Below, piece by piece: positions 16,684 through 31,300 of a DNA stretch of 64,000 nucleotides. The stretch spans positions 1 through 64,000 of the forward strand of contig NW_025959428.1 of NCBI RefSeq assembly GCF_023159225.1. Reading direction: 5' to 3'. Origin of the DNA: Perognathus longimembris pacificus (lineage: Eukaryota > Chordata > Mammalia > Rodentia > Heteromyidae). Position numbers and translations under genes: made by a program. Within the stretch, counting starts at the first letter, position 1; the number at the start of each line of letters is the position of its first letter. The notes beneath the pieces are model-generated. The model did no database searches and had not been told where the DNA came from. It saw only the letters and a list, made by a program, of their open reading frames with translations.

Positions 16684-19600
16684 GTCTGCCTGCTGCCTGC
16701 CTGCCTGCCTGCCTTTGGATCCAGCTTGGACTTTGATAGTTCATTCTTCTCTTGGTAGGTTAGTTTTCCTTCAGGTCGAGGCAGTGTCCCTCTGGTGCCC
16801 AGCCTGCCCGAGTCTGCCATGTGCCCTGGATTTGGGGTACTCCCTTGTCCACTCCAGATCCCATGGCAGCTGGTTGTCCTGGTTTCCCAATCGGCCAGTG
16901 GCCCCCCGCCTTGTTCAGAGCAGACACCAGGACTCCTGGGAAGGCCTGCGCCACCCTCTGGGGCAAACCTAGGCTCACCCCAAAGGCGTAACACGCCGCT
17001 GCATTGGTGTGGCTCTTGGAAGTCGTCCGTCGGGGGGGCTGGCCAGCACTTGTGCCTTGGCTGCTGTGGACTCTGCAGGCATCCCGAGGGCTCGGCCCAT
17101 CCGGGATGCCACTTGGGCCTCGTTGGCCTTGGCACGCTTCAAACCTCGCCTCCCCTTACCACTGACGCCTAGCCCCGAATCCTCTCCCAATTTCCGGCCA
17201 TCTTTCCTCAGCTCCCTTGCCTGCCACCCCCTGGCTCCCCCCACCTCCGGATCCCCATGGCCGGTGGGTGACCCTCTCACTTTCCCCACCTGGTCCTCAA
17301 GAGACAGACAGCATCACAGCCCATTCGCCTCCACGCCCTCCCTTAGCTGCCTTGGCTTCTAGGGTCAGGCGGCCCCCAGAATCCCGGCTGGCACAAAGAA
17401 CTCTGGGACATCCATGGGCTCAGGCCCTCAGATCACAGGCCAGAAATGCAAGTGGGGGGCTTTGCTTCCAACTGTTTGTCTCGCCTCATCGGAATCGGCT
17501 GCCAGCCTCTTGGTGATTGACTGGTGCTCAGGGACACGGAACGTAACCCGGCTGCTGGCATTCAGCTGGGGTGCACCGCGCCTACAGGCTAAGGAGCCGC
17601 CCAATCCAGGAGGAGGCACTCAGCACAGGTGCCACTGAATCCAAGGCGATTTGGTTTGAGGTGCTAGTATCTGCCCGTCTGTCTGTCTGACTGTCTGTCT
17701 GACTGTCTGTCTGTCTGTCTGTGTGTCCTTCCCATGAGAATGTATGCTCCCTACACGTGAGAGGGCATCAATTTTCATTCACTGTGGTGGATGTGTCCTC
17801 GGTACCTAGCAGGCCCCCGGGAGGAGCTCAGCAAATGTCTGTTGAGTGGATGAATGGCTTTCCCCGTGGAGAGAGGGGCTGCCATCCTCCAGGCACAAGA
17901 AGTCGGTGACCGGGCCACAAGGGTCACACCGGGTGACAAGGGTGACACGGACCTCTTCCCAGGCTGCTAGGTGTGCCTGGGTCCTCGCACAAGGAGCCAC
18001 ACAGAGCAGGATTTGCCACGTCCATGGGAACCTCGGGGTTAAGGCCCGGGCCAATCTCTGGTAGCGACCCGGTGGACTAGTTGGTGGCGTGTGTGTGAGC
18101 ACACGCGCGTGTGTTCGTGGCACCAATGGAATGACGCTCCCACAAAGAAGTTATGGGTTCAGAGGGGGACAGCTACACCTAGTCTAGCTGACTCCTGCAA
18201 GCAACCATCACATTGGGCTTGTGGGAAGTGACAGTTCCCGGGGGCTCAGGACCCGTAGGTAGCCTGGGGTCGGACAGGTTGGAAAGCACGGGACCTTGTC
18301 CTGCCTAGTCTCCTCAGCTATTCCACAGGAGAAGGAATCAGGGTGTGCACAGGGAAGGCTTTTAGGGGTGTGTGTGTGTCTGTGGACACAGCAGGCCAGG
18401 GCCCGAGAGCCCACTTCAGCTCTTGTCCTTCCCACGGCCCCACTCTAGGTAGAGGCCCTTGATCTCATGGTCTTCGGGGAGCCAGTGGCTGGCCAGGAGG
18501 AAGCAGCGCTCCTCGGTGAAGCCTGGGCCACTGGGTGAAATGGGCATTGGCTGGCCGGGGTGGGGGCTGACAGCAAGAGAGGAAACAAGCATCTCCCATG
18601 GAAAGGACCAGAGCAAAGAGACACAGAAAGGCACAGCCCTAGAGTGGAGACGGTGTGGGTGGGAGAGATATTTGCACGGCTACTGTCACACTGCGGCATT
18701 ATTCCTCGGCCCTGCTCACCCCACACGCGCCCACTGCCATCTCCTATTTCTTTCCATCTTCGTGGCATCGTTTTCCATCAACTTGGGGGAATTCTGTCCC
18801 ATAGGCGGGGAATGAAAAGGCTCCGGTCTGTGTTTCTCGGCGTTGGGGAGGCTAGTTGAGGGCCGTGTGTACAGTGGGGTGAGTTTCAGGACAGCAGACA
18901 CCCTGTCCAGCTTGGTGGGGCTCTGCTAATGGGAGAAAAGGCCCGAAGAGCCAACGAACCTCCTGAGGTTTCCCTAGGGAGGACTCTCTTCGACAGCGTG
19001 GGGCTTCAACGCCCACGGATGCCTGAAGGGCCTCACCAGTCGCCCTCACAGCACAGGAGCCTGAGATGTGAGCACTGTGGATGGAAGCCAGCAGCCCCAG
19101 AAGAAGAGATTCGGGACGGAAAGGCTCCACGCTCCACTCAGTAGCAAAAGCCAGACTGGAGATACGGCTCACGTGGTAGAGCAGAGGGCCAGCAAGAGCT
19201 CCAGAGGCCCAAGTTGCGGTCCTGGCACAGGCACGGGGGACAGAAGAACACACAAGCAAAGCCCCAGCACGGCAAGGGCAGAGCCTCGCGTGCGTGCGCG
19301 CGCTTGGGATGTGCCCTGGTGCAGGCCCCTCAGCAGTCCCACACTGTAACATCAGAGAGCGGCTGGCTCGGTCCTGGGGCCCCAGGCCCGGCTTCCCTCT
19401 CCTGCGCCCCTCTCCTAGCAGCTCCTGTCCCCTGACTTCCCGGCCCTCAGGTCGGCTGCACCCTCCTGACAGGTTTGCGTGTGGCCGCTGCCCGAGTGTA
19501 CCCTCCGATCTTTCCCTAGATCCGTGGAAGTGCTGGCGAGGAAGGATAGGTTCGCGAGTGGCTCTTCCCGTGCCCAGAACCTGCACGGATTCTGGGTGTG

Positions 19601-21929
19601 GGAAGAATCCTGTTGTCTGTCCAGATCAGTCTGACCCACCTCCTGTCACGTCACCTAGTTCACTTGCTGACAGCTCTGCTCTTTGCAGTGGAGCAGGCTA
19701 AAGTGCTTGCGTCAGTGTGGGTTCCTCGTTTTTTCCCCATGCAGGACTGTGCCAACACCAATGGCCTTATTCGCCACGCACGCGTGTCCAGGGGCTTCCC
19801 GTGTGGAGGAGCTGGCACCTGGGCTCGGGTGCCTCGGTGAGCCACACCCTTCCTCTTGGGACCGTCGGGGCCCACTCCCTGGCTGGCCTTTCTTCTCAGG
19901 GCCCTTGGATGGCAAGCCTCCACCAGCAATGCAGAAGGCACGCAGGGCTTCTAGAGCAACGGCTCCCTGTCCGCTTCACATGCCGGACCTTTTGGTTCTT
20001 TGGCTTTTGTTTGCTCAACCAGGGATTCCCAAGGGAATGACTAGGATTACAAACATGGTTGTGCCCCGGCTTCGTGGCGCTGTGTATCACAACAGCCAAG
20101 GGGTGAAAACCCCCAAAACCTCTCGTGAGACATGAAACATGGCTGATGACTGGATGGTTTGCTGGATGACTGGAGAGATGAATGGATGGAAGGAAGGATG
20201 AATGGATGGATGGAGGGATAGAAAGATGGAGGATGGATGGAAGGAAGGATGGACGGATGGATGGAAAGCCAGCAGGATTGAGGGCTGGTTAGACAGCTGG
20301 CTGACTAGAGAATGGCTGCAGCAAGGGAGATTGGTTGGGGGGGGGGGAACCAGGCAGGACAGAGTGATTGACGGGTAGGACGATGGATGGACTTGTGGAC
20401 GAATGATGGGCGGCAGGAGGTGGGTGGCCACGCCAGGCTAGCCACATGGGACAAAGGCACAGGGAGAGTCCCTTATGAGGGCTGGGGACGAGTAGGGCTG
20501 GGTGCCGGAGTTGTCTGGGAAGGCAGGGGGCAAGTGGGTTGCATGAGTGGGTGCGGTGAGGGAATTGCCATTGTGGGGGGGGGGGTCACCTCGGTCTGGA
20601 AGAGAAAGGTTTGGAAATCTAGTGGCAGTGTCACCTCCTCCAGCCAGGGAGGTCAAGGGTTCCTCTGAAATGGCACGAGGAGCTCAGCTCCCCAGGCCCA
20701 GTAGATTGACCTGGCACAGGTAGGCTGGAACCCTCAGCCAATGCCTGCGGAGGGGGCTGGAGCCTGACAGGTGGACTGGCGGCCCTGTGCCCTGAGGCAA
20801 CAGCTGGAGCTGGGATGCGGCCCCTGAGCCCTCTGGCAAGAGTCGAGGAGAGGCGGCCAAGAGCGGACCAAGGCCCGGTGGCAGGGACGGGGAGAAGTTG
20901 GGAAGGGGCAGCGGAGCTCTTCCTCCAAAGCAGCCCCGTGGGCCACTCTGGAAGTCGCGTTCGTCTCCGTGGCACACGCGGCAAGCGCTGTCCGTCGAGG
21001 GGCATTTGGCCCTTTCCCCGCAGGGCTTGCTTTCAGGAGCCGGCTGGCAGGGAATGCGTGCTCGGGAAGCCAAATCCGGAGCGTCGGTTGGTTTGGTGCA
21101 CAAGTCTCTGTTGAGGCCCCGTGCGCGGTGGGTCGAGGCGGGGCGGACGAAGGAGGCGAAGGTGAGGCAGGCGTGCGGCGGCCAGGGGGCTTGGTGGCCG
21201 TCCCCGGCCGGCCCAGGGCGCCCTGGCTGGCAAGTCAGGGAGGTGAGGACGGCAAATGGCGAGCCGGCCCGGCGGGGATGGGGACGGGGTGGAGGTGGAA
21301 GTGGAGGTGGAGGTGGTGGGTTGGAGGATGGAGGGCGGCTGTCCCCGAGCTTGGTTGGGCCCGGGAGCCCGGGGGTCCGGGAGCTGCGCACGGCCGGGCC
21401 GGGGTGCAGGGCAGGGCAGGGCAGAGGACGCGGGAGCCAGGAGGCGGCAGGCGGCGGCGGGCAGCAGGTCGGCGCGGTGCGCGGGCTGTGCCGAGAGGGG
21501 GCGGTGCTGCGCCGGCCGTGCTTGCCGAGCGCTGGGGAGGGCGCCCCGCTGGCCGGGCGTCCCGGAGGCCGGCAGGTCCCTTGAGGCGGCGGGCGGTCGG
21601 GCGGCGTTCGGTGGTGCGGCAGGCGGCTGTGTGTTTGCGTGTGAGCGTGTGTGGTGAGGGAGAGTGCGTGTGTGTCGCTGGGTGCGGTGGCGTGTGTGTG
21701 CGGGGCGGGGCGTGTGCGGAGGCCGGGGCGTCGGAGGGGTGTCGGGTGTCGCGTGCGAGTGTGGTGTGAGCGTGTGGCGCCTCCTGGCGGCGTCGTTCGG
21801 CTGGGCGCGTGCGTGGCGCAGGCGCAGTGGGAGGCGCAGGCGGGGCGGGGGGAGGGAGGGCAGGCGGACGTCAGGCGGGCCTAGTGCGCGTCAGCAGCCT
21901 CAAAGATGCGTTTGGCGGCCGCGGCTGTC
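16072..21929 (+). repeat. Macrosatellite unit 3
   Basis: Complete unit, closest to unit 2 across most of its length (CAGCTGG, GCTGGCCGGGG, GGGTTCC near 19,719, GGCGGCC near 20,780). It differs from unit 2 in the island: AGTCGAGG near 20,842 and three GGGCA copies at about 21,408-21,422. Confidence 0.97.
20815..21929 (+). promoter_or_regulatory. Unit 3 CpG island and motif cluster
   Basis: CTCF-like A at 21,491-21,504, CTCF-like B at 21,777-21,790, NRF1-like at 21,816-21,827, G-run at 21,842-21,860, CRE-like core at 21,867-21,873. All are unchanged relative to unit 1. Confidence 0.6.
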
Positions 21930-22488
21930 GCCGGCCGTGGTGGCGCACGCCGGTAATCAACGAGGAGGATGAGGCAGGAGGATCATGAGTTCGAGACCAG
22001 CCTGGGCTACACCTTTTGACAACGCGCACCCTCACACCCCTTGCTTCCCCTTTGCTCTCCCTGGCTCCTCCTCTTACAACTCCCCCACTTCCTTCACCAC
22101 AAACACAAATCACAACTCACAACACACACACACATACACACACAAACACACACACACCACCGCGCCCGCTCACACCCATTGCTTACCCTTTGCTCTCCCT
22201 ACGTCCTCCTCTTACAACTCCCCTACCTCCTTCACCACAAACACAAATCACAACTCACAACACACACACACAGCATCGCAATCATTAACTCCCTCTCTTT
22301 CTCATTTGCTGCACATTACACTTTACCATCACCATTCATTACTCCAGGCAAAACACAAGTCCACACCACCAGCCTGGGGACACTTACACACCACACTTTT
22401 CCTCTGCATTTGCACTCACACAACTCTGCTTACACTGCTCTTGCTCTGGCCTGCTGCTACTCTCAACTACGCCCCTACACACATTATT

Positions 22489-22537
<49 letters not shown>

Positions 22538-25500
22538 GTCTGCCTGCTGCCTGCCTGCCTGCCTGCCTTTGGATCCAGCTTGGACTTTGATAGTTCATTC
22601 TTCTCTTGGTAGGTTAGTTTTCCTTCAGGTCGAGGCAGTGTCCCTCTGGTGCCCAGCCTGCCCGAGTCTGCCATGTGCCCTGGATTTGGGGTACTCCCTT
22701 GTCCACTCCAGATCCCATGGCAGCTGGTTGTCCTGGTTTCCCAATCGGCCAGTGGCCCCCCGCCTTGTTCAGAGCAGACACCAGGACTCCTGGGAAGGCC
22801 TGCGCCACCCTCTGGGGCAAACCTAGGCTCACCCCAAAGGCGTAACACGCCGCTGCATTGGTGTGGCTCTTGGAAGTCGTCCGTCGGGGGGGCTGGCCAG
22901 CACTTGTGCCTTGGCTGCTGTGGACTCTGCAGGCATCCCGAGGGCTCGGCCCATCCGGGATGCCACTTGGGCCTCGTTGGCCTTGGCACGCTTCAAACCT
23001 CGCCTCCCCTTACCACTGACGCCTAGCCCCGAATCCTCTCCCAATTTCCGGCCATCTTTCCTCAGCTCCCTTGCCTGCCACCCCCTGGCTCCCCCCACCT
23101 CCGGATCCCCATGGCCGGTGGGTGACCCTCTCACTTTCCCCACCTGGTCCTCAAGAGACAGACAGCATCACAGCCCATTCGCCTCCACGCCCTCCCTTAG
23201 CTGCCTTGGCTTCTAGGGTCAGGCGGCCCCCAGAATCCCGGCTGGCACAAAGAACTCTGGGACATCCATGGGCTCAGGCCCTCAGATCACAGGCCAGAAA
23301 TGCAAGTGGGGGGCTTTGCTTCCAACTGTTTGTCTCGCCTCATCGGAATCGGCTGCCAGCCTCTTGGTGATTGACTGGTGCTCAGGGACACGGAACGTAA
23401 CCCGGCTGCTGGCATTCAGCTGGGGTGCACCGCGCCTACAGGCTAAGGAGCCGCCCAATCCAGGAGGAGGCACTCAGCACAGGTGCCACTGAATCCAAGG
23501 CGATTTGGTTTGAGGTGCTAGTATCTGCCCGTCTGTCTGTCTGACTGTCTGTCTGTCTGTCTGTCTGTCTGTGTGTCCTTCCCATGAGAATGTATGCTCC
23601 CTACACGTGAGAGGGCATCAATTTTCATTCACTGTGGTGGATGTGTCCTCGGTACCTAGCAGGCCCCCGGGAGGAGCTCAGCAAATGTCTGTTGAGTGGA
23701 TGAATGGCTTTCCCCGTGGAGAGAGGGGCTGCCATCCTCCAGGCACAAGAAGTCGGTGACCGGGCCACAAGGGTCACACCGGGTGACAAGGGTGACACGG
23801 ACCTCTTCCCAGGCTGCTAGGTGTGCCTGGGTCCTCGCACAAGGAGCCACACAGAGCAGGATTTGCCACGTCCATGGGAACCTCGGGGTTAAGGCCCGGG
23901 CCAATCTCTGGTAGCGACCCGGTGGACTAGTTGGTGGCGTGTGTGTGAGCACACGCGCGTGTGTTCGTGGCACCAATGGAATGACGCTCCCACAAAGAAG
24001 TTATGGGTTCAGAGGGGGACAGCTACACCTAGTCTAGCTGACTCCTGCAAGCAACCATCACATTGGGCTTGTGGGAAGTGACAGTTCCCGGGGGCTCAGG
24101 ACCCGTAGGTAGCCTGGGGTCGGACAGGTTGGAAAGCACGGGACCTTGTCCTGCCTAGTCTCCTCAGCTATTCCACAGGAGAAGGAATCAGGGTGTGCAC
24201 AGGGAAGGCTTTTAGGGGTGTGTGTGTGTCTGTGGACACAGCAGGCCAGGGCCCGAGAGCCCACTTCAGCTCTTGTCCTTCCCACGGCCCCACTCTAGGT
24301 AGAGGCCCTTGATCTCATGGTCTTCGGGGAGCCAGTGGCTGGCCAGGAGGAAGCAGCGCTCCTCGGTGAAGCCTGGGCCACTGGGTGAAATGGGCATTGG
24401 CTGTGCCGGGGTGGGGGCTGACAGCAAGAGAGGAAACAAGCATCTCCCATGGAAAGGACCAGAGCAAAGAGACACAGAAAGGCACAGCCCTAGAGTGGAG
24501 ACGGTGTGGGTGGGAGAGATATTTGCACGGCTACTGTCACACTGCGGCATTATTCCTCGGCCCTGCTCACCCCACACGCGCCCACTGCCATCTCCTATTT
24601 CTTTCCATCTTCGTGGCATCGTTTTCCATCAACTTGGGGGAATTCTGTCCCATAGGCGGGGAATGAAAAGGCTCCGGTCTGTGTTTCTCGGCGTTGGGGA
24701 GGCTAGTTGAGGGCCGTGTGTACAGTGGGGTGAGTTTCAGGACAGCAGACACCTGTCCAGCTTGGTGGGGCTCTGCTAATGGGAGAAAAGGCCCGAAGAG
24801 CCAACGAACCTCCTGAGGTTTCCCTAGGGAGGACTCTCTTCGACAGCGTGGGGCTTCAACGCCCACGGATGCCTGAAGGGCCTCACCAGTCGCCCTCACA
24901 GCACAGGAGCCTGAGATGTGAGCACTGTGGATGGAAGCCAGCAGCCCCAGAAGAAGAGATTCGGGACGGAAAGGCTCCACGCTCCACTCAGTAGCAAAAG
25001 CCAGACTGGAGATACGGCTCACGTGGTAGAGCAGAGGGCCAGCAAGAGCTCCAGAGGCCCAAGTTGCGGTCCTGGCACAGGCACGGGGGACAGAAGAACA
25101 CACAAGCAAAGCCCCAGCACGGCAAGGGCAGAGCCTCGCGTGCGTGCGCGCGCTTGGGATGTGCCCTGGTGCAGGCCCCTCAGCAGTCCCACACTGTAAC
25201 ATCAGAGAGCGGCTGGCTCGGTCCTGGGGCCCCAGGCCCGGCTTCCCTCTCCTGCGCCCCTCTCCTAGCAGCTCCTGTCCCCTGACTTCCCGGCCCTCAG
25301 GTCGGCTGCACCCTCCTGACAGGTTTGCGTGTGGCCGCTGCCCGAGTGTACCCTCCGATCTTTCCCTAGATCCGTGGAAGTGCTGGCGAGGAAGGATAGG
25401 TTCGCGAGTGGCTCTTCCCGTGCCCAGAACCTGCACGGATTCTGGGTGTGGGAAGAATCCTGTTGTCTGTCCAGATCAGTCTGACCCACCTCCTGTCACG

Positions 25501-27783
25501 TCACCTAGTTCACTTGCTGACAGCTCTGCTCTTTGCAGTGGAGCAGGCTAAAGTGCTTGCGTCAGTGTGGTTTCCTCGTTTTTTCCCCATGCAGGACTGT
25601 GCCAACACCAATGGCCTTATTCGCCACGCACGCGTGTCCAGGGGCTTCCCGTGTGGAGGAGCTGGCACCTGGGCTCGGGTGCCTCGGTGAGCCACACCCT
25701 TCCTCTTGGGACCGTCGGGGCCCACTCCCTGGCTGGCCTTTCTTCTCAGGGCCCTTGGATGGCAAGCCTCCACCAGCAATGCAGAAGGCACGCAGGGCTT
25801 CTAGAGCAACGGCTCCCTGTCCGCTTCACATGCCGGACCTTTTGGTTCTTTGGCTTTTGTTTGCTCAACCAGGGATTCCCAAGGGAATGACTAGGATTAC
25901 AAACATGGTTGTGCCCCGGCTTCGTGGCGCTGTGTATCACAACAGCCAAGGGGTGAAAACCCCCAAAACCTCTCGTGAGACATGAAACATGGCTGATGAC
26001 TGGATGGTTTGCTGGATGACTGGAGAGATGAATGGATGGAAGGAAGGATGAATGGATGGATGGAGGGATAGAAAGATGGAGGATGGATGGAAGGAAGGAT
26101 GGACGGATGGATGGAAAGCCAGCAGGATTGAGGGCTGGTTAGACAGCTGGCTGACTAGAGAATGGCTGCAGCAAGGGAGATTGGTTGGGGGGGGGGAACC
26201 AGGCAGGACAGAGTGATTGACGGGTAGGACGATGGATGGACTTGTGGACGAATGATGGGCGGCAGGAGGTGGGTGGCCACGCCAGGCTAGCCACATGGGA
26301 CAAAGGCACAGGGAGAGTCCCTTATGAGGGCTGGGGACGAGTAGGGCTGGGTGCCGGAGTTGTCTGGGAAGGCAGGGGGCAAGTGGGTTGCATGAGTGGG
26401 TGCGGTGAGGGAATTGCCATTGTGGGGGGGGGGGTCACCTCGGTCTGGAAGAGAAAGGTTTGGAAATCTAGTGGCAGTGTCACCTCCTCCAGCCAGGGAG
26501 GTCAAGGGTTCCTCTGAAATGGCACGAGGAGCTCAGCTCCCCAGGCCCAGTAGATTGACCTGGCACAGGTAGGCTGGAACCCTCAGCCAATGCCTGCGGA
26601 GGGGGCTGGAGCCTGACAGGTGGACTGGCGACCCTGTGCCCTGAGGCAACAGCTGGAGCTGGGATGCGGCCCCTGAGCCCTCTGGCAAGAGTCGAGGAGA
26701 GGCGGCCAAGAGCGGACCAAGGCCCGGTGGCAGGGACGGGGAGAAGTTGGGAAGGGGCAGCGGAGCTCTTCCTCCAAAGCAGCCCCGTGGGCCACTCTGG
26801 AAGTCGCGTTCGTCTCCGTGGCACACGCGGCAAGCGCTGTCCGTCGAGGGGCATTTGGCCCTTTCCCCGCAGGGCTTGCTTTCAGGAGCCGGCTGGCAGG
26901 GAATGCGTGCTCGGGAAGCCAAATCCGGAGCGTCGGTTGGTTTGGTGCACAAGTCTCTGTTGAGGCCCCGTGCGCGGTGGGTCGAGGCGGGGCGGACGAA
27001 GGAGGCGAAGGTGAGGCAGGCGTGCGGCGGCCAGGGGGCTTGGTGGCCGTCCCCGGCCGGCCCAGGGCGCCCTGGCTGGCAAGTCAGGGAGGTGAGGACG
27101 GCAAATGGCGAGCCGGCCCGGCGGGGATGGGGACGGGGTGGAGGTGGAAGTGGAGGTGGAGGTGGTGGGTTGGAGGATGGAGGGCGGCTGTCCCCGAGCT
27201 TGGTTGGGCCCGGGAGCCCGGGGGTCCGGGAGCTGCGCACGGCCGGGCCGGGGTGCAGGGCAGGGCAGGGCAGGGCAGAGGACGCGGGAGCCAGGAGGCG
27301 GCAGGCGGCGGCGGGCAGCAGGTCGGCGCGGTGCGCGGGCTGTGCCGAGAGGGGGCGGTGCTGCGCCGGCCGTGCTTGCCGAGCGCTGGGGAGGGCGCCC
27401 CGCTGGCCGGGCGTCCCGGAGGCCGGCAGGTCCCTTGAGGCGGCGGGCGGTCGGGCGGCGTTCGGTGGTGCGGCAGGCGGCTGTGTGTTTGCGTGTGAGC
27501 GTGTGTGGTGAGGGAGAGTGCGTGTGTGTCGCTGGGTGCGGTGGCGTGTGTGTGCGGGGCGGGGCGTGTGCGGAGGCCGGGGCGTCGGAGGGGTGTCGGG
27601 TGTCGCGTGCGAGTGTGGTGTGAGCGTGTGGCGCCTCCTGGCGGCGTCGTTCGGCTGGGCGCGTGCGTGGCGCAGGCGCAGTGGGAGGCGCAGGCGGGGC
27701 GGGGGGAGGGAGGGCAGGCGGACGTCAGGCGGGCCTAGTGCGCGTCAGCAGCCTCAAAGATGCGTTTGGCGGCCGCGGCTGTC
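21930..27783 (+). repeat. Macrosatellite unit 4
   Basis: Complete unit. Variants: CAGCTGG, GCTGTGCCGGGG, a 1-bp deletion ACACCTGTCC near 24,751 shared only with unit 5, GTGGTTTCC near 25,569, GGCGACC, AGTCGAGG, four GGGCA copies. The 1-bp deletion fuses two minus-strand frames into one of 289 codons, so this is not a conserved gene. Confidence 0.97.
26664..27783 (+). promoter_or_regulatory. Unit 4 CpG island and motif cluster
   Basis: CTCF-like A at 27,345-27,358, CTCF-like B at 27,631-27,644, NRF1-like at 27,670-27,681, G-run at 27,696-27,714, CRE-like core at 27,721-27,727. Confidence 0.6.
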
Positions 27784-28342
27784 GCCGGCCGTGGTGGCGC
27801 ACGCCGGTAATCAACGAGGAGGATGAGGCAGGAGGATCATGAGTTCGAGACCAGCCTGGGCTACACCTTTTGACAACGCGCACCCTCACACCCCTTGCTT
27901 CCCCTTTGCTCTCCCTGGCTCCTCCTCTTACAACTCCCCCACTTCCTTCACCACAAACACAAATCACAACTCACAACACACACACACATACACACACAAA
28001 CACACACACACCACCGCGCCCGCTCACACCCATTGCTTACCCTTTGCTCTCCCTACGTCCTCCTCTTACAACTCCCCTACCTCCTTCACCACAAACACAA
28101 ATCACAACTCACAACACACACACACAGCATCGCAATCATTAACTCCCTCTCTTTCTCATTTGCTGCACATTACACTTTACCATCACCATTCATTACTCCA
28201 GGCAAAACACAAGTCCACACCACCAGCCTGGGGACACTTACACACCACACTTTTCCTCTGCATTTGCACTCACACAACTCTGCTTACACTGCTCTTGCTC
28301 TGGCCTGCTGCTACTCTCAACTACGCCCCTACACACATTATT

Positions 28343-28391
<49 letters not shown>

Positions 28392-31300
28392 GTCTGCCTG
28401 CTGCCTGCCTGCCTGCCTGCCTTTGGATCCAGCTTGGACTTTGATAGTTCATTCTTCTCTTGGTAGGTTAGTTTTCCTTCAGGTCGAGGCAGTGTCCCTC
28501 TGGTGCCCAGCCTGCCCGAGTCTGCCATGTGCCCTGGATTTGGGGTACTCCCTTGTCCACTCCAGATCCCATGGCGGCTGGTTGTCCTGGTTTCCCAATC
28601 GGCCAGTGGCCCCCCGCCTTGTTCAGAGCAGACACCAGGACTCCTGGGAAGGCCTGCGCCACCCTCTGGGGCAAACCTAGGCTCACCCCAAAGGCGTAAC
28701 ACGCCGCTGCATTGGTGTGGCTCTTGGAAGTCGTCCGTCGGGGGGGCTGGCCAGCACTTGTGCCTTGGCTGCTGTGGACTCTGCAGGCATCCCGAGGGCT
28801 CGGCCCATCCGGGATGCCACTTGGGCCTCGTTGGCCTTGGCACGCTTCAAACCTCGCCTCCCCTTACCACTGACGCCTAGCCCCGAATCCTCTCCCAATT
28901 TCCGGCCATCTTTCCTCAGCTCCCTTGCCTGCCACCCCCTGGCTCCCCCCACCTCCGGATCCCCATGGCCGGTGGGTGACCCTCTCACTTTCCCCACCTG
29001 GTCCTCAAGAGACAGACAGCATCACAGCCCATTCGCCTCCACGCCCTCCCTTAGCTGCCTTGGCTTCTAGGGTCAGGCGGCCCCCAGAATCCCGGCTGGC
29101 ACAAAGAACTCTGGGACATCCATGGGCTCAGGCCCTCAGATCACAGGCCAGAAATGCAAGTGGGGGGCTTTGCTTCCAACTGTTTGTCTCGCCTCATCGG
29201 AATCGGCTGCCAGCCTCTTGGTGATTGACTGGTGCTCAGGGACACGGAACGTAACCCGGCTGCTGGCATTCAGCTGGGGTGCACCGCGCCTACAGGCTAA
29301 GGAGCCGCCCAATCCAGGAGGAGGCACTCAGCACAGGTGCCACTGAATCCAAGGCGATTTGGTTTGAGGTGCTAGTATCTGCCCGTCTGTCTGTCTGACT
29401 GTCTGTCTGTCTGTCTGTCTGTCTGTGTGTCCTTCCCATGAGAATGTATGCTCCCTACACGTGAGAGGGCATCAATTTTCATTCACTGTGGTGGATGTGT
29501 CCTCGGTACCTAGCAGGCCCCCGGGAGGAGCTCAGCAAATGTCTGTTGAGTGGATGAATGGCTTTCCCCGTGGAGAGAGGGGCTGCCATCCTCCAGGCAC
29601 AAGAAGTCGGTGACCGGGCCACAAGGGTCACACCGGGTGACAAGGGTGACACGGACCTCTTCCCAGGCTGCTAGGTGTGCCTGGGTCCTCGCACAAGGAG
29701 CCACACAGAGCAGGATTTGCCACGTCCATGGGAACCTCGGGGTTAAGGCCCGGGCCAATCTCTGGTAGCGACCCGGTGGACTAGTTGGTGGCGTGTGTGT
29801 GAGCACACGCGCGTGTGTTCGTGGCACCAATGGAATGACGCTCCCACAAAGAAGTTATGGGTTCAGAGGGGGACAGCTACACCTAGTCTAGCTGACTCCT
29901 GCAAGCAACCATCACATTGGGCTTGTGGGAAGTGACAGTTCCCGGGGGCTCAGGACCCGTAGGTAGCCTGGGGTCGGACAGGTTGGAAAGCACGGGACCT
30001 TGTCCTGCCTAGTCTCCTCAGCTATTCCACAGGAGAAGGAATCAGGGTGTGCACAGGGAAGGCTTTTAGGGGTGTGTGTGTGTCTGTGGACACAGCAGGC
30101 CAGGGCCCGAGAGCCCACTTCAGCTCTTGTCCTTCCCACGGCCCCACTCTAGGTAGAGGCCCTTGATCTCATGGTCTTCGGGGAGCCAGTGGCTGGCCAG
30201 GAGGAAGCAGCGCTCCTCGGTGAAGCCTGGGCCACTGGGTGAAATGGGCATTGGCTGGCCGGGGTGGGGGCTGACAGCAAGAGAGGAAACAAGCATCTCC
30301 CATGGAAAGGACCAGAGCAAAGAGACACAGAAAGGCACAGCCCTAGAGTGGAGACGGTGTGGGTGGGAGAGATATTTGCACGGCTACTGTCACACTGCGG
30401 CATTATTCCTCGGCCCTGCTCACCCCACACGCGCCCACTGCCATCTCCTATTTCTTTCCATCTTCGTGGCATCGTTTTCCATCAACTTGGGGGAATTCTG
30501 TCCCATAGGCGGGGAATGAAAAGGCTCCGGTCTGTGTTTCTCGGCGTTGGGGAGGCTAGTTGAGGGCCGTGTGTACAGTGGGGTGAGTTTCAGGACAGCA
30601 GACACCTGTCCAGCTTGGTGGGGCTCTGCTAATGGGAGAAAAGGCCCGAAGAGCCAACGAACCTCCTGAGGTTTCCCTAGGGAGGACTCTCTTCGACAGC
30701 GTGGGGCTTCAACGCCCACGGATGCCTGAAGGGCCTCACCAGTCGCCCTCACAGCACAGGAGCCTGAGATGTGAGCACTGTGGATGGAAGCCAGCAGCCC
30801 CAGAAGAAGAGATTCGGGACGGAAAGGCTCCACGCTCCACTCAGTAGCAAAAGCCAGACTGGAGATACGGCTCACGTGGTAGAGCAGAGGGCCAGCAAGA
30901 GCTCCAGAGGCCCAAGTTGCGGTCCTGGCACAGGCACGGGGGACAGAAGAACACACAAGCAAAGCCCCAGCACGGCAAGGGCAGAGCCTCGCGTGCGTGC
31001 GCGCGCTTGGGATGTGCCCTGGTGCAGGCCCCTCAGCAGTCCCACACTGTAACATCAGAGAGCGGCTGGCTCGGTCCTGGGGCCCCAGGCCCGGCTTCCC
31101 TCTCCTGCGCCCCTCTCCTAGCAGCTCCTGTCCCCTGACTTCCCGGCCCTCAGGTCGGCTGCACCCTCCTGACAGGTTTGCGTGTGGCCGCTGCCCGAGT
31201 GTACCCTCCGATCTTTCCCTAGATCCGTGGAAGTGCTGGCGAGGAAGGATAGGTTCGCGAGTGGCTCTTCCCGTGCCCAGAACCTGCACGGATTCTGGGT

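Noticed and set aside
24567..25436. A 289-codon minus-strand frame in units 4 and 5
   Set aside because: It exists only because of a 1-bp deletion (ACACCTGTCC). Other units have separate 244- and 61-codon frames or similar, so it is not conserved.
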